From Flavipsychrobacter sp. (GTDB lineage Bacteria; Bacteroidota; Bacteroidia; Chitinophagales; Chitinophagaceae), in contig JAJNBJ010000008.1 of assembly GCA_021155965.1 (NCBI GenBank), positions 56,431 to 120,430 of the forward strand: a stretch of DNA of 64,000 nucleotides, written 5' to 3'. Under the pieces are notes generated by a model. That model saw only the letters and a program-made list of their open reading frames with translations. It searched no databases and was not told where the DNA came from. Below are positions 34,597 through 42,501 of the stretch, in pieces. The first letter of the stretch is position 1. Each line of letters opens with the position of its first letter. The translations under genes and the position numbers were made by a program.

Positions 34597-35724
34597 TTAT
34601 AAGTAACTGAGCCACCATTTGCGGTGGCTCAGTTTTTTGTGCATGAACCACCTGCACGGGAAGTACAATATAAAGACCGCCGCGAGCCATACACCGTATA
34701 CTACCGGCAGATCGTACCCCGGATGTTCGAAAACTTTCACAGGCGCACCGTTACTGAATAGATAGCTACTTGCCAATGCAATGCCGTGTATGAGATAGAT
34801 GTGCAGGATGTAGTAGAAAAGCGGCACCCTGCCGTATACTTTAAAAATATTACCAACGGTTCCCGTTAACCGTTCAAGCAGGGGCATGGCTGCGATGGCA
34901 GGACCAAGCGTCATTAGCAGATATAGCAACGACGGCGGATATTTTGTGCAATTGATGAATGACAATACAGTTCGCCATGCTGTTGGTTGCGTTTGCCACA
35001 GGGCAGGGTCTCCATAAATATTAGCGAAACGCAGGATGATGAACAATGCTATGGCGCTAAAGCCTATGGCATACAACCACTTATTACGTTTGTTTGCTTC
35101 AAACCAGAACAAAGCACCAAAGCAATAACCCACAGCCATCACGCCAACCCATGGTATGAGGGGGTAAATGATAAAAACAGTCTTGCCGGGTGCGTAGGTA
35201 TACATATTCTGCACATGTAGTAATTGCCATAAAAAGCCACCTTGCACACCATCCAGCAGGTTGTGGAGAAAGATCATGGCGAGGCCGATGAATAATATAA
35301 CCGCGCGGGGTAAAAATATCAGCGCACTGAGTACTATCATGCTGATACCTATTGCCCAGATAACCTGGAGAAATAGTGCATTATAGTCCATATCAAACAT
35401 CCAGCCAAAGCGCACGATAGTATGCTCCAGCACTATCAGCCATAGCCCACGAGTTAGCAGCCGCCATGCTTCCTGCTTTACTGTCCTGCCAGCACCCATG
35501 GACAAAAATGCACTTGTCCCCGAGAGAAAAATGAACACTGGCGCACAAAAGTGGGTGATCCAGCGGGTAAAGAACATTACAGTATTTGCATGCTGCAGGT
35601 CTGTTGGTTCGAATTTGAACCCGCTGAAGTAATCGCGCACATGGTCCAGCGCCATGATAACCAGTACAATACCCCTGAGGATATCAACTGAATTGATACG
35701 TTTGGCTGCAACAGGCATTTGCAT
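34597..35724 (-). CDS. DUF1624/HGSNAT-like multi-span membrane acyltransferase
   Basis: 375 aa from ATG 35724 (a TTG at 35730 is the alternative). It begins with the family signature RINSVDILRGIVLVIMALDHVRDYF and continues with FTRWITHFCAPVFIFLSGTSAF; about ten hydrophobic spans follow. The conserved Asp-His of the first span (ALDHVRD) corresponds to the presumed catalytic His of heparan-alpha-glucosaminide N-acetyltransferase-like proteins. The acceptor in bacteria is unknown, although surface glycans are a reasonable guess. It is convergent with dapA and shares its terminator. Confidence 0.85.
   Translation of the reverse strand: MQMPVAAKRINSVDILRGIVLVIMALDHVRDYFSGFKFEPTDLQHANTVMFFTRWITHFCAPVFIFLSGTSAFLSMGAGRTVKQEAWRLLTRGLWLIVLEHTIVRFGWMFDMDYNALFLQVIWAIGISMIVLSALIFLPRAVILFIGLAMIFLHNLLDGVQGGFLWQLLHVQNMYTYAPGKTVFIIYPLIPWVGVMAVGYCFGALFWFEANKRNKWLYAIGFSAIALFIILRFANIYGDPALWQTQPTAWRTVLSFINCTKYPPSLLYLLMTLGPAIAAMPLLERLTGTVGNIFKVYGRVPLFYYILHIYLIHGIALASSYLFSNGAPVKVFEHPGYDLPVVYGVWLAAVFILYFPCRWFMHKKLSHRKWWLSYL
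34605..34638 (+). terminator. Terminator of dapA
   Basis: Perfect 12-bp stem AACTGAGCCACC/GGTGGCTCAGTT with a 6-base loop and T-run. It lies inside the 3' end of the convergent acyltransferase gene, so that gene's last codons encode one side of the hairpin. Confidence 0.9.
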
Positions 35725-35829
35725 ACTCAAAGTTGCACAATTCTGCTGATTTTATCAGAAAAGTAACAAACCGGAAACACGAAGCGGCACAGTTTTTTTC
35801 AGATCATAATGAACAAAAATGACTGAACC

Positions 35830-36072
35830 ATGAAAAACTTGCTTAAAACGGCCGGATATAGTTTGTTATCATTTTGGCTAACCTTGTTGACCGCAGCTTA
35901 TGCTGTAGCCCAGGAACAAGGAGTAGAAGTATCAACGAGGACAACAACAACCCGCACTGAACAATGGTACACCATGCCATGGGTATGGATAGCAGGCGGC
36001 GCAGTGTTTATTTTGCTGCTTGTAGCATTAATGCGCGGGTCCGGCAGCAGCAGTACCAGCAAAAGCGACTAA
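35830..36072 (+). CDS. Small secreted or membrane protein, unknown
   Basis: 80 aa. N-terminal signal-like segment (LLSFWLTLLTAAYAVAQ), a Thr/Arg-rich stretch (VSTRTTTTRTEQW), then a single span (PWVWIAGGAVFILLLVALM) and a Ser-rich tail. Topology would be an exported short loop anchored by the second helix. I do not recognise a characterised family, although proteins of this architecture occur in Bacteroidota. It is divergent from the acyltransferase and followed by a hairpin. Confidence 0.7.
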   Translation: MKNLLKTAGYSLLSFWLTLLTAAYAVAQEQGVEVSTRTTTTRTEQWYTMPWVWIAGGAVFILLLVALMRGSGSSSTSKSD

Positions 36073-36107
36073 CTCCATAGCAACTTAACTATTGCTCAGA
36101 GTTAATG

Positions 36108-36146
36108 TTTCAGCCGGTTCTCTATTTATTTAGAGGCCGGCTGAAA
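36108..36146. terminator. Long hairpin after the 80-aa gene
   Basis: TTTCAGCCGG/CCGGCTGAAA stem with an inner CTCTA/TAGAG stem. No good T-run follows, so termination is likely but not certain. Confidence 0.55.
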
Positions 36147-36354
36147 TGATATGTGAGAACTTGAATGGGGGAGGAATTAGTTGGGTATGGGAAATTGAGG
36201 AAATAACGGCAAAAAAACTAAGTGCCTGGAAACAAATCATTTGCACACAAAAGGGCTTTGGCCGCTTCCTGGTTGATAATAATATAATTAGCTCATGTGG
36301 TATTATAACCACACATTATCCCTACATTTATTACGATAACTAAAACATACTAAA
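36147..36354. other. Intergenic, no supported gene; inverted repeat before aqpZ
   Basis: An open frame here (36146-36343) has no family features and ends near the aqpZ start; it is not called. An inverted repeat TGTGGT-ATTATA-ACCACA at 36296-36313 lies 41 bp before the aqpZ ATG and could be an operator. Confidence 0.4.
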
Positions 36355-37137
36355 ATGAAAAAGTTCATCGCAGAATTTATTGGCACCCTCGTCCTGGTAC
36401 TGCTCGGTTGTGGCGCAGCAGTAATTGCAGGTAAAACATTAACGCCCGATGTACCGGCTGGGATAGGATTGCTGGGCATATCGATTGCTTTCGGTATAGC
36501 AGTGGTAGCAATGGCCTACGCAATAGGCCCTGTATCCGGCTGCCATATCAATCCGGCGGTCACTGTATCAATGCTGGTGGCAGGAAAGATAAAAATGGGA
36601 GATGCCATCGGTTATATCATTGCACAATTTGTGGGTGCAACGGCCGGGGCCGGTCTGCTTTACATTATCCTGCAGGGCAACCCTGCTTTTGCTATGGGCG
36701 AGTGGGCGCTGGGGGCCAATGGCTGGGGGCCCGGCTACCTGGGCAGCTACAATATGGTGTCGGCATTCATCAGCGAGGCGGTGCTTACTTTTATTTTCCT
36801 GTTCGTGATACATGCCGTTACCTCCAAAGCGGGAAACAGTACTATGGCGGGACTTGCAATTGGCCTCACGCTCGTACTGATACATCTAGTCGGCATACCT
36901 GTTACCGGGGTATCTGTGAACCCTGCCCGCAGCTTTGGGCCTGCTATCTTTGCACAAGGCCTTGCCCTGCAGCAATTATGGCTGTTCCTGGCAGCACCTG
37001 TGCTTGGCGGAATTCTTGCAGCAATAGTATGGCAGGGAATTTTTGCACCTCCAAGATCTGTACCAGTGGCAAAAGGCGTTCATGAAGCGGTAATTGCAGG
37101 TCCCGTGCTAACACCTACAGCCACGCAGCAACAGTAA
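36355..37137 (+). CDS. aqpZ: Aquaporin (AqpZ-type MIP channel)
   Basis: 260 aa, six transmembrane helices and two half-helices. Both NPA boxes are present: GCHINPAVT near residue 63 and VSVNPARSFGPA near residue 186; the selectivity-filter Arg follows the second NPA. The absence of the extra loop and Asp typical of glycerol facilitators (second box would be NPARD) supports a water channel. It mediates passive water flow across the inner membrane. Single-gene unit with its own upstream region. Confidence 0.93.
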   Translation: MKKFIAEFIGTLVLVLLGCGAAVIAGKTLTPDVPAGIGLLGISIAFGIAVVAMAYAIGPVSGCHINPAVTVSMLVAGKIKMGDAIGYIIAQFVGATAGAGLLYIILQGNPAFAMGEWALGANGWGPGYLGSYNMVSAFISEAVLTFIFLFVIHAVTSKAGNSTMAGLAIGLTLVLIHLVGIPVTGVSVNPARSFGPAIFAQGLALQQLWLFLAAPVLGGILAAIVWQGIFAPPRSVPVAKGVHEAVIAGPVLTPTATQQQ

Positions 37138-37228
37138 AGTTTGCCTCAACTGGAATTGATACGTTTAGCGTGACTCCGGGCTTGTTGCCGTTATAGACTA
37201 ATCCGGGATTATAGTATTTTTATGGGGC

Positions 37229-38149
37229 GTGAAGAAAAACCAGCCCATAAAAAAAGTACCCTTAGATGCTGCATTTTATAAAATGCAGAAAACAGGTATT
37301 GCACAGGATAATTTCGGGCTCGATAATTCGAGCGAATTATTGGGTGCAGGTTTTGGTTTATATTCTACGGCTAATATGGCCCCGGGCATCGGCCCTGTAA
37401 AAACTGAGTTTTACAGGATCGCGCTTACACGCCGGGGCAGTTTGCAAGTGAAACTGGGACTTGAGGCTTTTCACCCTCACCGCAACACCATAGTCTTTGG
37501 CTTTCCGGGGCAGGTGTTCACATTATGGAACAAAAGCCCTGACGTTTATGCATACTATATCCTTTTTAAGGAAGATTTTGTGCAACAGTCACCGGTGCTT
37601 AAGAATATCAGGGAATTTCCATTCATGAGCCATACAGGGGTGCAGGGTTTTGAACTAAGTGAACAAGAAGGTCTTGAAATAGAAGAACTGATACACAAAG
37701 CAGATGCTGAGATCAAACGCAATGATGCTAATACCGTTGCCTCTATAGAGCTGTATGTGCAACTGATACTGCTAAAAGCACAGCGCAGCTACCAGCGCCA
37801 ACAGTTATCGAAACAGGAAACCGCTACCAGCACAAATGCATTATTCAAGCGGTTCATCAAACTGGTAGGGCAACATTTCCTTACGCACAGAAAAGTAGCT
37901 GACTATGCCGACATGCTGCACGTGAGCGCCAACCACCTGAACCGTGTGATCAAATCGCAATCGGATAAGACGGCGCACGAACTGATAGACGAAATGATAT
38001 TAATGGAATCGAAAGCACTACTGCGGCAAACGTCTTTTTCCATAGCCGAGATAGCTTACCAGCTTGACTTTTCCGACCCTTCGCATTTTAATAAGTTCTT
38101 CAAAAAATTGACGGACGTTACACCGCTGCAATACCGCGAGGCGAAATAA
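37229..38149 (+). CDS. AraC-family transcriptional regulator
   Basis: 306 aa, GTG start at 37229 (MKKNQPIKKVPLDAAFYKM fits family N-termini; the next Met is 18 codons in). Residues ~20-170 are a cupin-like sensing domain. The last ~100 residues hold the double HTH: RKVADYADMLHVSANHLNRVIK and FSIAEIAYQLDFSDPSHFNKFFKK, then TPLQYR, the standard AraC end. The SnoaL-like gene begins 76 bp downstream on the same strand and may be a target or simply co-transcribed. The ligand is unknown. Confidence 0.9.
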   Translation: MKKNQPIKKVPLDAAFYKMQKTGIAQDNFGLDNSSELLGAGFGLYSTANMAPGIGPVKTEFYRIALTRRGSLQVKLGLEAFHPHRNTIVFGFPGQVFTLWNKSPDVYAYYILFKEDFVQQSPVLKNIREFPFMSHTGVQGFELSEQEGLEIEELIHKADAEIKRNDANTVASIELYVQLILLKAQRSYQRQQLSKQETATSTNALFKRFIKLVGQHFLTHRKVADYADMLHVSANHLNRVIKSQSDKTAHELIDEMILMESKALLRQTSFSIAEIAYQLDFSDPSHFNKFFKKLTDVTPLQYREAK

Positions 38150-38225
38150 TACCATGCAAAGCAGTATTTGTACCATGATCAGCAACCTGGTGTTGCGGAG
38201 CTTTGCATTATAAAACAACTCAATT

Positions 38226-38639
38226 ATGACACCAGAACAAAACAAGACGCTCGTAAGGCGCATCAACAAAGAGTACATTGAAGGCCGCAATGAAAGCGTA
38301 GCCTACGAAATTCTCGCCGACGATTTCATTAACCGCACGGCGCCACCCGAATCACCGCGCGGGCCACAGGCCATCATATGGTTCTTCAACAATGTAATGC
38401 GGCCTGCATTTCCTGATATCAAGGTGGTGATACATGACCAGGTAGCCGAAGGTGACCTTGTAACCACCCGGAAAACATTTCACGCCACACACAAAGGCGA
38501 ATTCTTTGGTGCTCCTGCTACCGATAAGCAGGTTAAAATAGATGTTATAGACATTGTACGAATAGAGAATGGAAAATTCAAGGAACATTGGGGCATTGTT
38601 GATGTGCCGGGGCTTATGGCGCAGATAAACGGTAATTGA
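38226..38639 (+). CDS. SnoaL-like / ester cyclase-like protein
   Basis: 137 aa, NTF2-like cone fold of the SnoaL type. Visible pattern: NKTLVRRINKEYIEGRN, DDFINRTAPPESPRGPQ, MRPAFPDIKVVIHDQVAEGD, VTTRKTFHATHKGEFFG and IENGKFKEHWGIVD; the last is the characteristic C-terminal strand. Members include polyketide cyclases and many uncharacterised stress-associated proteins; no specific reaction can be assigned. It is adjacent to an AraC regulator and followed by a terminator. Confidence 0.85.
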   Translation: MTPEQNKTLVRRINKEYIEGRNESVAYEILADDFINRTAPPESPRGPQAIIWFFNNVMRPAFPDIKVVIHDQVAEGDLVTTRKTFHATHKGEFFGAPATDKQVKIDVIDIVRIENGKFKEHWGIVDVPGLMAQINGN

Positions 38640-38666
38640 TCTCTTGCTTTTTATTGAGCAGTGCAC

Positions 38667-38697
38667 AACCGCAAATGGAAAACACTTGCGGTTTTTT
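38667..38697 (+). terminator. Terminator after the SnoaL-like gene
   Basis: AACCGCAA/TTGCGGTT stem, 11-base loop, T-run of six. Confidence 0.8.
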
Positions 38698-38865
38698 GGT
38701 ATTGTCTGAATCAGGATTGCGTAGGATGCCCATAGGCCCTTCTTCCAAATAACATTATTTTAGCCCCGGGCACTATTTTCTTAATACCGGTGAGGAGGCC
38801 AGTTACTGCGAAAGTGCTTCAACTTCAGTTCCCTGATGCGCCGGAGTCCCTGACTGAGCACAAGG
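38698..38865. other. Intergenic with short dispersed repeat
   Basis: ATTGTCTGAATCAGGATT at 38701-38718 repeats the block at 1742-1759. TTCAGTTCCCTGATGC (38820s) also occurs near 51382. No gene is seen. Confidence 0.55.
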
Positions 38866-40179
38866 CTATGCAGGAGACTCAGGCTGGACATTATCTTCTC
38901 GTTCCATTTTTTTTGAAAGCCACTTAGTAACATGTCTATTTTTATCGTCTCCAGCAAAACATGTCCCATCTGGCAAAATACCACAGACACAATGCTCCGT
39001 AATTAATGATAAAACATTATTGCCCGTATCAACCAACCCCGTAGCTTTTAAAGAAATAATAAGTGCCTCTAAAGTGCATTGATTCTCTTTCAAAAATTCA
39101 TTTAGTTCAACGTCTTCATTGCAATTAATACTTCCCTTTTCACATAGTTTTGTGATAACGACAAATTGAACCTTCTCTAAAAACACGGGCTCCCATTCCT
39201 TGTGCTCAAACGGCTTTTTTAAATAATTTTTATCTGTATTGATATAAAAATACTCCCATCCTTTTCCCTTATTACCCTCCTTGTATCGGCAATTTATAAA
39301 GCCATGCATCTCATCTACTATCATATCATCTCCAAAAATTTCAGATGTAATTCCAAACATAAAATGTAACCTTGTCCATATTACTTCTAATAAAAAGTAA
39401 ACTGGATTTTCGTAAGAAGAAACATAAAATGGCCATATATTGTCTTCACCGATCGGATGTGCAAATGGAATTCCATTTGTTTTTACCAATGAATATTTGT
39501 CACAAATAATCAAACTTGGAAAACTCCCTGGCCCGTATCCTGGAATTCTCTTTTCTTCAGATACATTCTCCTTTAAATACTTTACAAATGATTCCCTTAA
39601 AGAAAACTCAGACTTGAAGCCATTATAACCCCAAACAATCCTCGTCGGATAAAAAGCCTCCATCAACAAAATATGGTATAACATCTCTTTTTCAATGGGC
39701 AACTTCTTTAGGTTATTTCGAGGTGGTAATTCTTCATTAAACATCAGTCTCCAGGCTGTACGAAGTAGCCTACCATGATACTTTTCTCCATCTCTAAATT
39801 CAGTTATTTTAATTACACTTCTTAAATTATCGTAAGAGTCTTTTATATCTTTTGAAAATAAATTTTTCTTAACTTGTATAACCGCAATTACCATACTCGA
39901 ATCGTAAATATACTTCTCAGTATGGGGGATTCTCTCACCGTCACCAATAACAACCATACAATCAATTTCGCCACTGAATTCATTTTTTGAGTTTTTTATT
40001 TTACCAGATCTTACATTAAGGTTTATCCCTTGAAAAATGCTTTTTGCAAGTATATCCTTCGTCAGACCTTCATACATATCACCAATAATACCTGGATGCT
40101 GAACAATTTCATATTTTTTTAATAATTCTTGTTCCTTATCTATGAGTTTTAGTAGAAAATCTGCAACAGTTCTTGTCAT
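38866..40179 (-). CDS. DUF6602-like protein, putative PD-(D/E)XK-type nuclease
   Basis: 437 aa, ATG start. The N-terminal region has HPGIIGDMYEGLTKDIL, then SGEIDCMVVIGDGERIP and VIAVIQVKKNL. This order (conserved Glu upstream, Glu-Ile-Asp, then Gln-x-Lys/Lys on the next strand) is that of DUF6602 proteins and fits a PD-(D/E)XK nuclease core, although catalysis is not shown. The remaining ~300 residues have no motif I recognise. Base composition is clearly richer in A+T than in the neighbouring AraC and lipid A genes, suggesting transfer. Such proteins are often found near defence genes; here it sits next to a toxin-antitoxin pair and an insertion with duplicated flank. Confidence 0.65.
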   Translation of the reverse strand: MTRTVADFLLKLIDKEQELLKKYEIVQHPGIIGDMYEGLTKDILAKSIFQGINLNVRSGKIKNSKNEFSGEIDCMVVIGDGERIPHTEKYIYDSSMVIAVIQVKKNLFSKDIKDSYDNLRSVIKITEFRDGEKYHGRLLRTAWRLMFNEELPPRNNLKKLPIEKEMLYHILLMEAFYPTRIVWGYNGFKSEFSLRESFVKYLKENVSEEKRIPGYGPGSFPSLIICDKYSLVKTNGIPFAHPIGEDNIWPFYVSSYENPVYFLLEVIWTRLHFMFGITSEIFGDDMIVDEMHGFINCRYKEGNKGKGWEYFYINTDKNYLKKPFEHKEWEPVFLEKVQFVVITKLCEKGSINCNEDVELNEFLKENQCTLEALIISLKATGLVDTGNNVLSLITEHCVCGILPDGTCFAGDDKNRHVTKWLSKKMEREDNVQPESPA

Positions 40180-40289
40180 ATATAAAAGCTAATTCGCATT
40201 ATGTAAAGATATGTATTTGTAATCCCATGCCGCAAAGCATAAAACTGAGGTTTCAATCACATAAATCTGATATGATATCTAATCATATC

Positions 40290-40404
40290 AAGATATCCAC
40301 ATTTTATTTCAACCAGATGCTGCTCGCACTTTTTTGCGGTAATTTACACCCCTCAATGAGTATCAAAGTAAAAATAGTCAATGACCCGGTATATGGTTTT
40401 ACCC
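40290..40404 (+). repeat. Duplicated 5' flank of the HD hydrolase gene, copy 1
   Basis: About 115 bp matching 41114-41229: aagatatccacattttattt, then ttttttg(c/a)ggtaatttacac and the first 14 codons of the HD gene. Several substitutions separate the copies, so the duplication is not very recent. Confidence 0.85.
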
Positions 40405-40436
40405 ATTTTCTGAAATTTCGTAACTTTACAATATGA
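40356..40436 (+). pseudogene. 26-codon leader left from the duplicated HD gene start
   Basis: ATG 40356 encodes MSIKVKIVNDPVYGFTHF, then diverges (LKFRNFTI) and stops at TGA 40434-40436. The intact gene begins MSIKVKIVNDPVYGFIRF. The stop overlaps the antitoxin start as ATGA, so ribosomes ending the leader could restart on the antitoxin. Confidence 0.75.
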
Positions 40437-40660
40437 GCGTTATCACATTAGACGTACCTGATAAATTAAACCTCGACCCGAAGGATACTGTGAAATTCCT
40501 TTCGGCTAAGTTGTATGAATCAGGAAAACTATCTCTTGGGCAAGCTGCAGAATTATGTGGCATGTCGAAAATTGCTTTTGCAGAAATAATAGGAGATTAT
40601 AATGTTTCTATCATTAATTATCCCTCATCCGAGATAGAAGAAGATGCCGCACGAATATAG
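40433..40660 (+). CDS. UPF0175-family antitoxin
   Basis: 75 aa. It shows the UPF0175 pattern: hydrophobic strand VITLDVPDKLNL, then FLSAKLYESGKLSLGQAAELCGMSKIAFAEIIGDYNVSIINYP, a predicted helix-turn-helix with the family's GKLSxGQAAELxGMSK core. These small proteins pair with PIN-domain toxins. The ATG overlaps the stop of the duplicated leader (ATGA), and its own 3' end overlaps the toxin start by 17 bp, so all three frames are translationally chained. Likely DNA-binding and toxin-neutralising, by family. Confidence 0.85.
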   Translation: MSVITLDVPDKLNLDPKDTVKFLSAKLYESGKLSLGQAAELCGMSKIAFAEIIGDYNVSIINYPSSEIEEDAARI

Positions 40661-41084
40661 TATTGTAATAGCGGATACCAGTTGTTTCATATTGCTTGAT
40701 AAAATCAATGAATTATACCTGTTACAAAAGGTATTTGGCTTGGTTACTACTACACAAGATATAGCGGACGAATTCCGCAAACCACTGCCGGAATGGGTAA
40801 AGATCGAAGCTGTAACAAATAAGGATTATCAACTCCTTTTACAGCTTGAAATAGACAATGGGGAAGCAAGCGCTATAGCTTTAGCCATTGAAGCCCAAAA
40901 CGCACTTCTGATTCTTGACGATAACAAAGCTCGTAAACTAGCAGCACGGTTAAACCTAGCATATACAGGTACCCTCGGAGTTATATTAAAAGCAAAGCAA
41001 GCAGGTAACATTCCATTTATCAAACCCATTCTGCAAAAGATACAAGGCACAAACTTTCGGCTCTCGGAAAAAAACTACCGTTAA
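40644..41084 (+). CDS. PIN-like (DUF3368) toxin
   Basis: 146 aa. PIN-fold acidic residues are visible: VIADTSCFILLDKI (Asp at residue ~10), a mid Glu region TTQDIADEF, LEIDNGEASAIALAIE and LLILDDNKARKLA (Asp pair). The C-terminal GTLGVILKAKQAGNIP is typical of DUF3368 proteins. PIN toxins are Mg-dependent ribonucleases, often against tRNA. It overlaps the antitoxin by 17 bp. The gene lies between the two copies of the duplicated HD-gene flank. Confidence 0.85.
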   Translation: MPHEYSIVIADTSCFILLDKINELYLLQKVFGLVTTTQDIADEFRKPLPEWVKIEAVTNKDYQLLLQLEIDNGEASAIALAIEAQNALLILDDNKARKLAARLNLAYTGTLGVILKAKQAGNIPFIKPILQKIQGTNFRLSEKNYR

Positions 41085-41113
41085 ATATTGTCATTAGCGA
41101 ATGAACAATAGCT

Positions 41114-41229
41114 AAGATATCCACATTTTATTTCCCCATGCTGTAAGGTGCATTTTTTTGAGGTAATTTACACGCCTCAAATGAGTATCAAAGTAAAAAT
41201 AGTAAATGATCCGGTATATGGCTTTATCC
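41114..41229 (+). repeat. Duplicated 5' flank of the HD hydrolase gene, copy 2 (native)
   Basis: Native upstream region and first codons of the HD gene, matching 40290-40404. It conserves the TTTTTTTGAGGTAATTTACA segment that probably contains the promoter. Confidence 0.85.
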
Positions 41230-42422
41230 GCTTCCCGGAGCCGGAGCTGATGCGGGTGATAGACCATCCGTGGTTTCAGCGGTTACGGAATATTAAGCAG
41301 ATGGGGCTGGCGCAACTGGTATATCCGGGGGCGGTGCATACACGGTTCGCACATTCGCTGGGTGCTTGCCACCTCATGGGCAAAGCGCTGGATGAATTGA
41401 AAGCAAAAGATATAACACCCAGCAAGGATGAATGCCTGGCAGCAAGGCTTGCTGCACTGCTGCATGATGTGGGGCATGGGCCTTTCAGCCATTCGCTGGA
41501 GTATGAACTGGTAGGAATTTCACATGAGACACTCTCACGCATCATCATGCGGCGCATGGATACCGAAATGGATGGTATACTGCAACAGGCGATAGAAGTT
41601 TTCGACCACTCCAGCATACCCGATTCTTTATTTGGCAGTGTAGGGCCACGCTACCTGCACCAATTAGTGAGCAGCCAGCTTGATGTGGACAGGATGGACT
41701 ACCTGAACCGCGACAGCTTTTATACCGGTGTATCGGAAGGGGTGATAGGTTACGACCGCATACTGCAGATGCTCACCGTGCGCAACAATGAGCTGATGGT
41801 GGAAGAAAAGGGCGTGCATTCGGTAGAGAAATTCATTATTGCCCGCAGGCTGATGTACTGGCAGGTGTACCTGCATAAAACAGTGCTGGGGTCGGAAATG
41901 CTACTCATTAATATTTTCAAGCGGGCGAAAGAACTAGTGGCAGAGGGAAAAGAATTGTTCGCAAGCCCCGCATTAAATTATTTCCTCAACCGAAGCCTGG
42001 TTGAAGAAGATTTTATTAAAGACCCAAACCACCTGGACCAATTCTGCGAACTGGACGACGATGATATACTGGTTTCCATTAAAGTGTGGCAAACACATGA
42101 GGATAAAATATTATCTACCCTGTGCAAAATGCTTGTTTTAAGAAAATTATTCAAAGTTGTGTTCAATCCGGCAAATCTGGCAAGCATTTTGGAGGATAAA
42201 AGGAAACAGGCAAAGGCAATGCTTGGATTGACGGACGAGGAGGTCAAATATTTTGTTTTTGAAGGTGTAACCTCCAACAGTACCTACAACTTGAATGACG
42301 AATTGATCAAAATAGAGACAAAAAGCGGGGAGATCAAAAACATTACAGAAATTGACAATCCGTTAGTCAATCAAACACTTGCCAGACCCGTGCATAAAAG
42401 CTACATTTGCTATTTAAGCTAG
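41181..42422 (+). CDS. HD-domain phosphohydrolase (dNTPase/SAMHD1-like family)
   Basis: 413 aa from ATG 41181; an upstream frame from 41148 is not used because the duplicated copy shares this ATG. Metal ligands are in order: His in HTRFAHSLGACHLMG, His-Asp in ALLHDVGHGPFSHSLE, and Asp in SSQLDVDRMDYLNRD. This arrangement and the N-terminal WFQRLRNIKQMGLAQLVYPGA are typical of COG1078-type HD hydrolases related to dGTP triphosphohydrolases. The substrate is not determined. The gene precedes lpxD by 79 bp on the same strand, a common neighbourhood in Bacteroidota. Confidence 0.88.
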   Translation: MSIKVKIVNDPVYGFIRFPEPELMRVIDHPWFQRLRNIKQMGLAQLVYPGAVHTRFAHSLGACHLMGKALDELKAKDITPSKDECLAARLAALLHDVGHGPFSHSLEYELVGISHETLSRIIMRRMDTEMDGILQQAIEVFDHSSIPDSLFGSVGPRYLHQLVSSQLDVDRMDYLNRDSFYTGVSEGVIGYDRILQMLTVRNNELMVEEKGVHSVEKFIIARRLMYWQVYLHKTVLGSEMLLINIFKRAKELVAEGKELFASPALNYFLNRSLVEEDFIKDPNHLDQFCELDDDDILVSIKVWQTHEDKILSTLCKMLVLRKLFKVVFNPANLASILEDKRKQAKAMLGLTDEEVKYFVFEGVTSNSTYNLNDELIKIETKSGEIKNITEIDNPLVNQTLARPVHKSYICYLS

Positions 42423-42501
42423 TAGTCGAAAGTCATAAGTTGTCAATCGTAAGTACGGGTTGCCGCTTGTGGGTGTTTTTATTGAAAAAGAAATCGTTTT
42501 A

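Noticed and set aside
36146..36343. 65-aa open frame before aqpZ
   Set aside because: No family, no promoter or start context, overlaps a hairpin and a probable regulatory inverted repeat.
40173..40436. 87-aa open frame ending at the antitoxin start
   Set aside because: Only its last 26 codons have support, as a duplicated leader of the HD gene; the upstream part is unlike any protein and lies in the promoter region.
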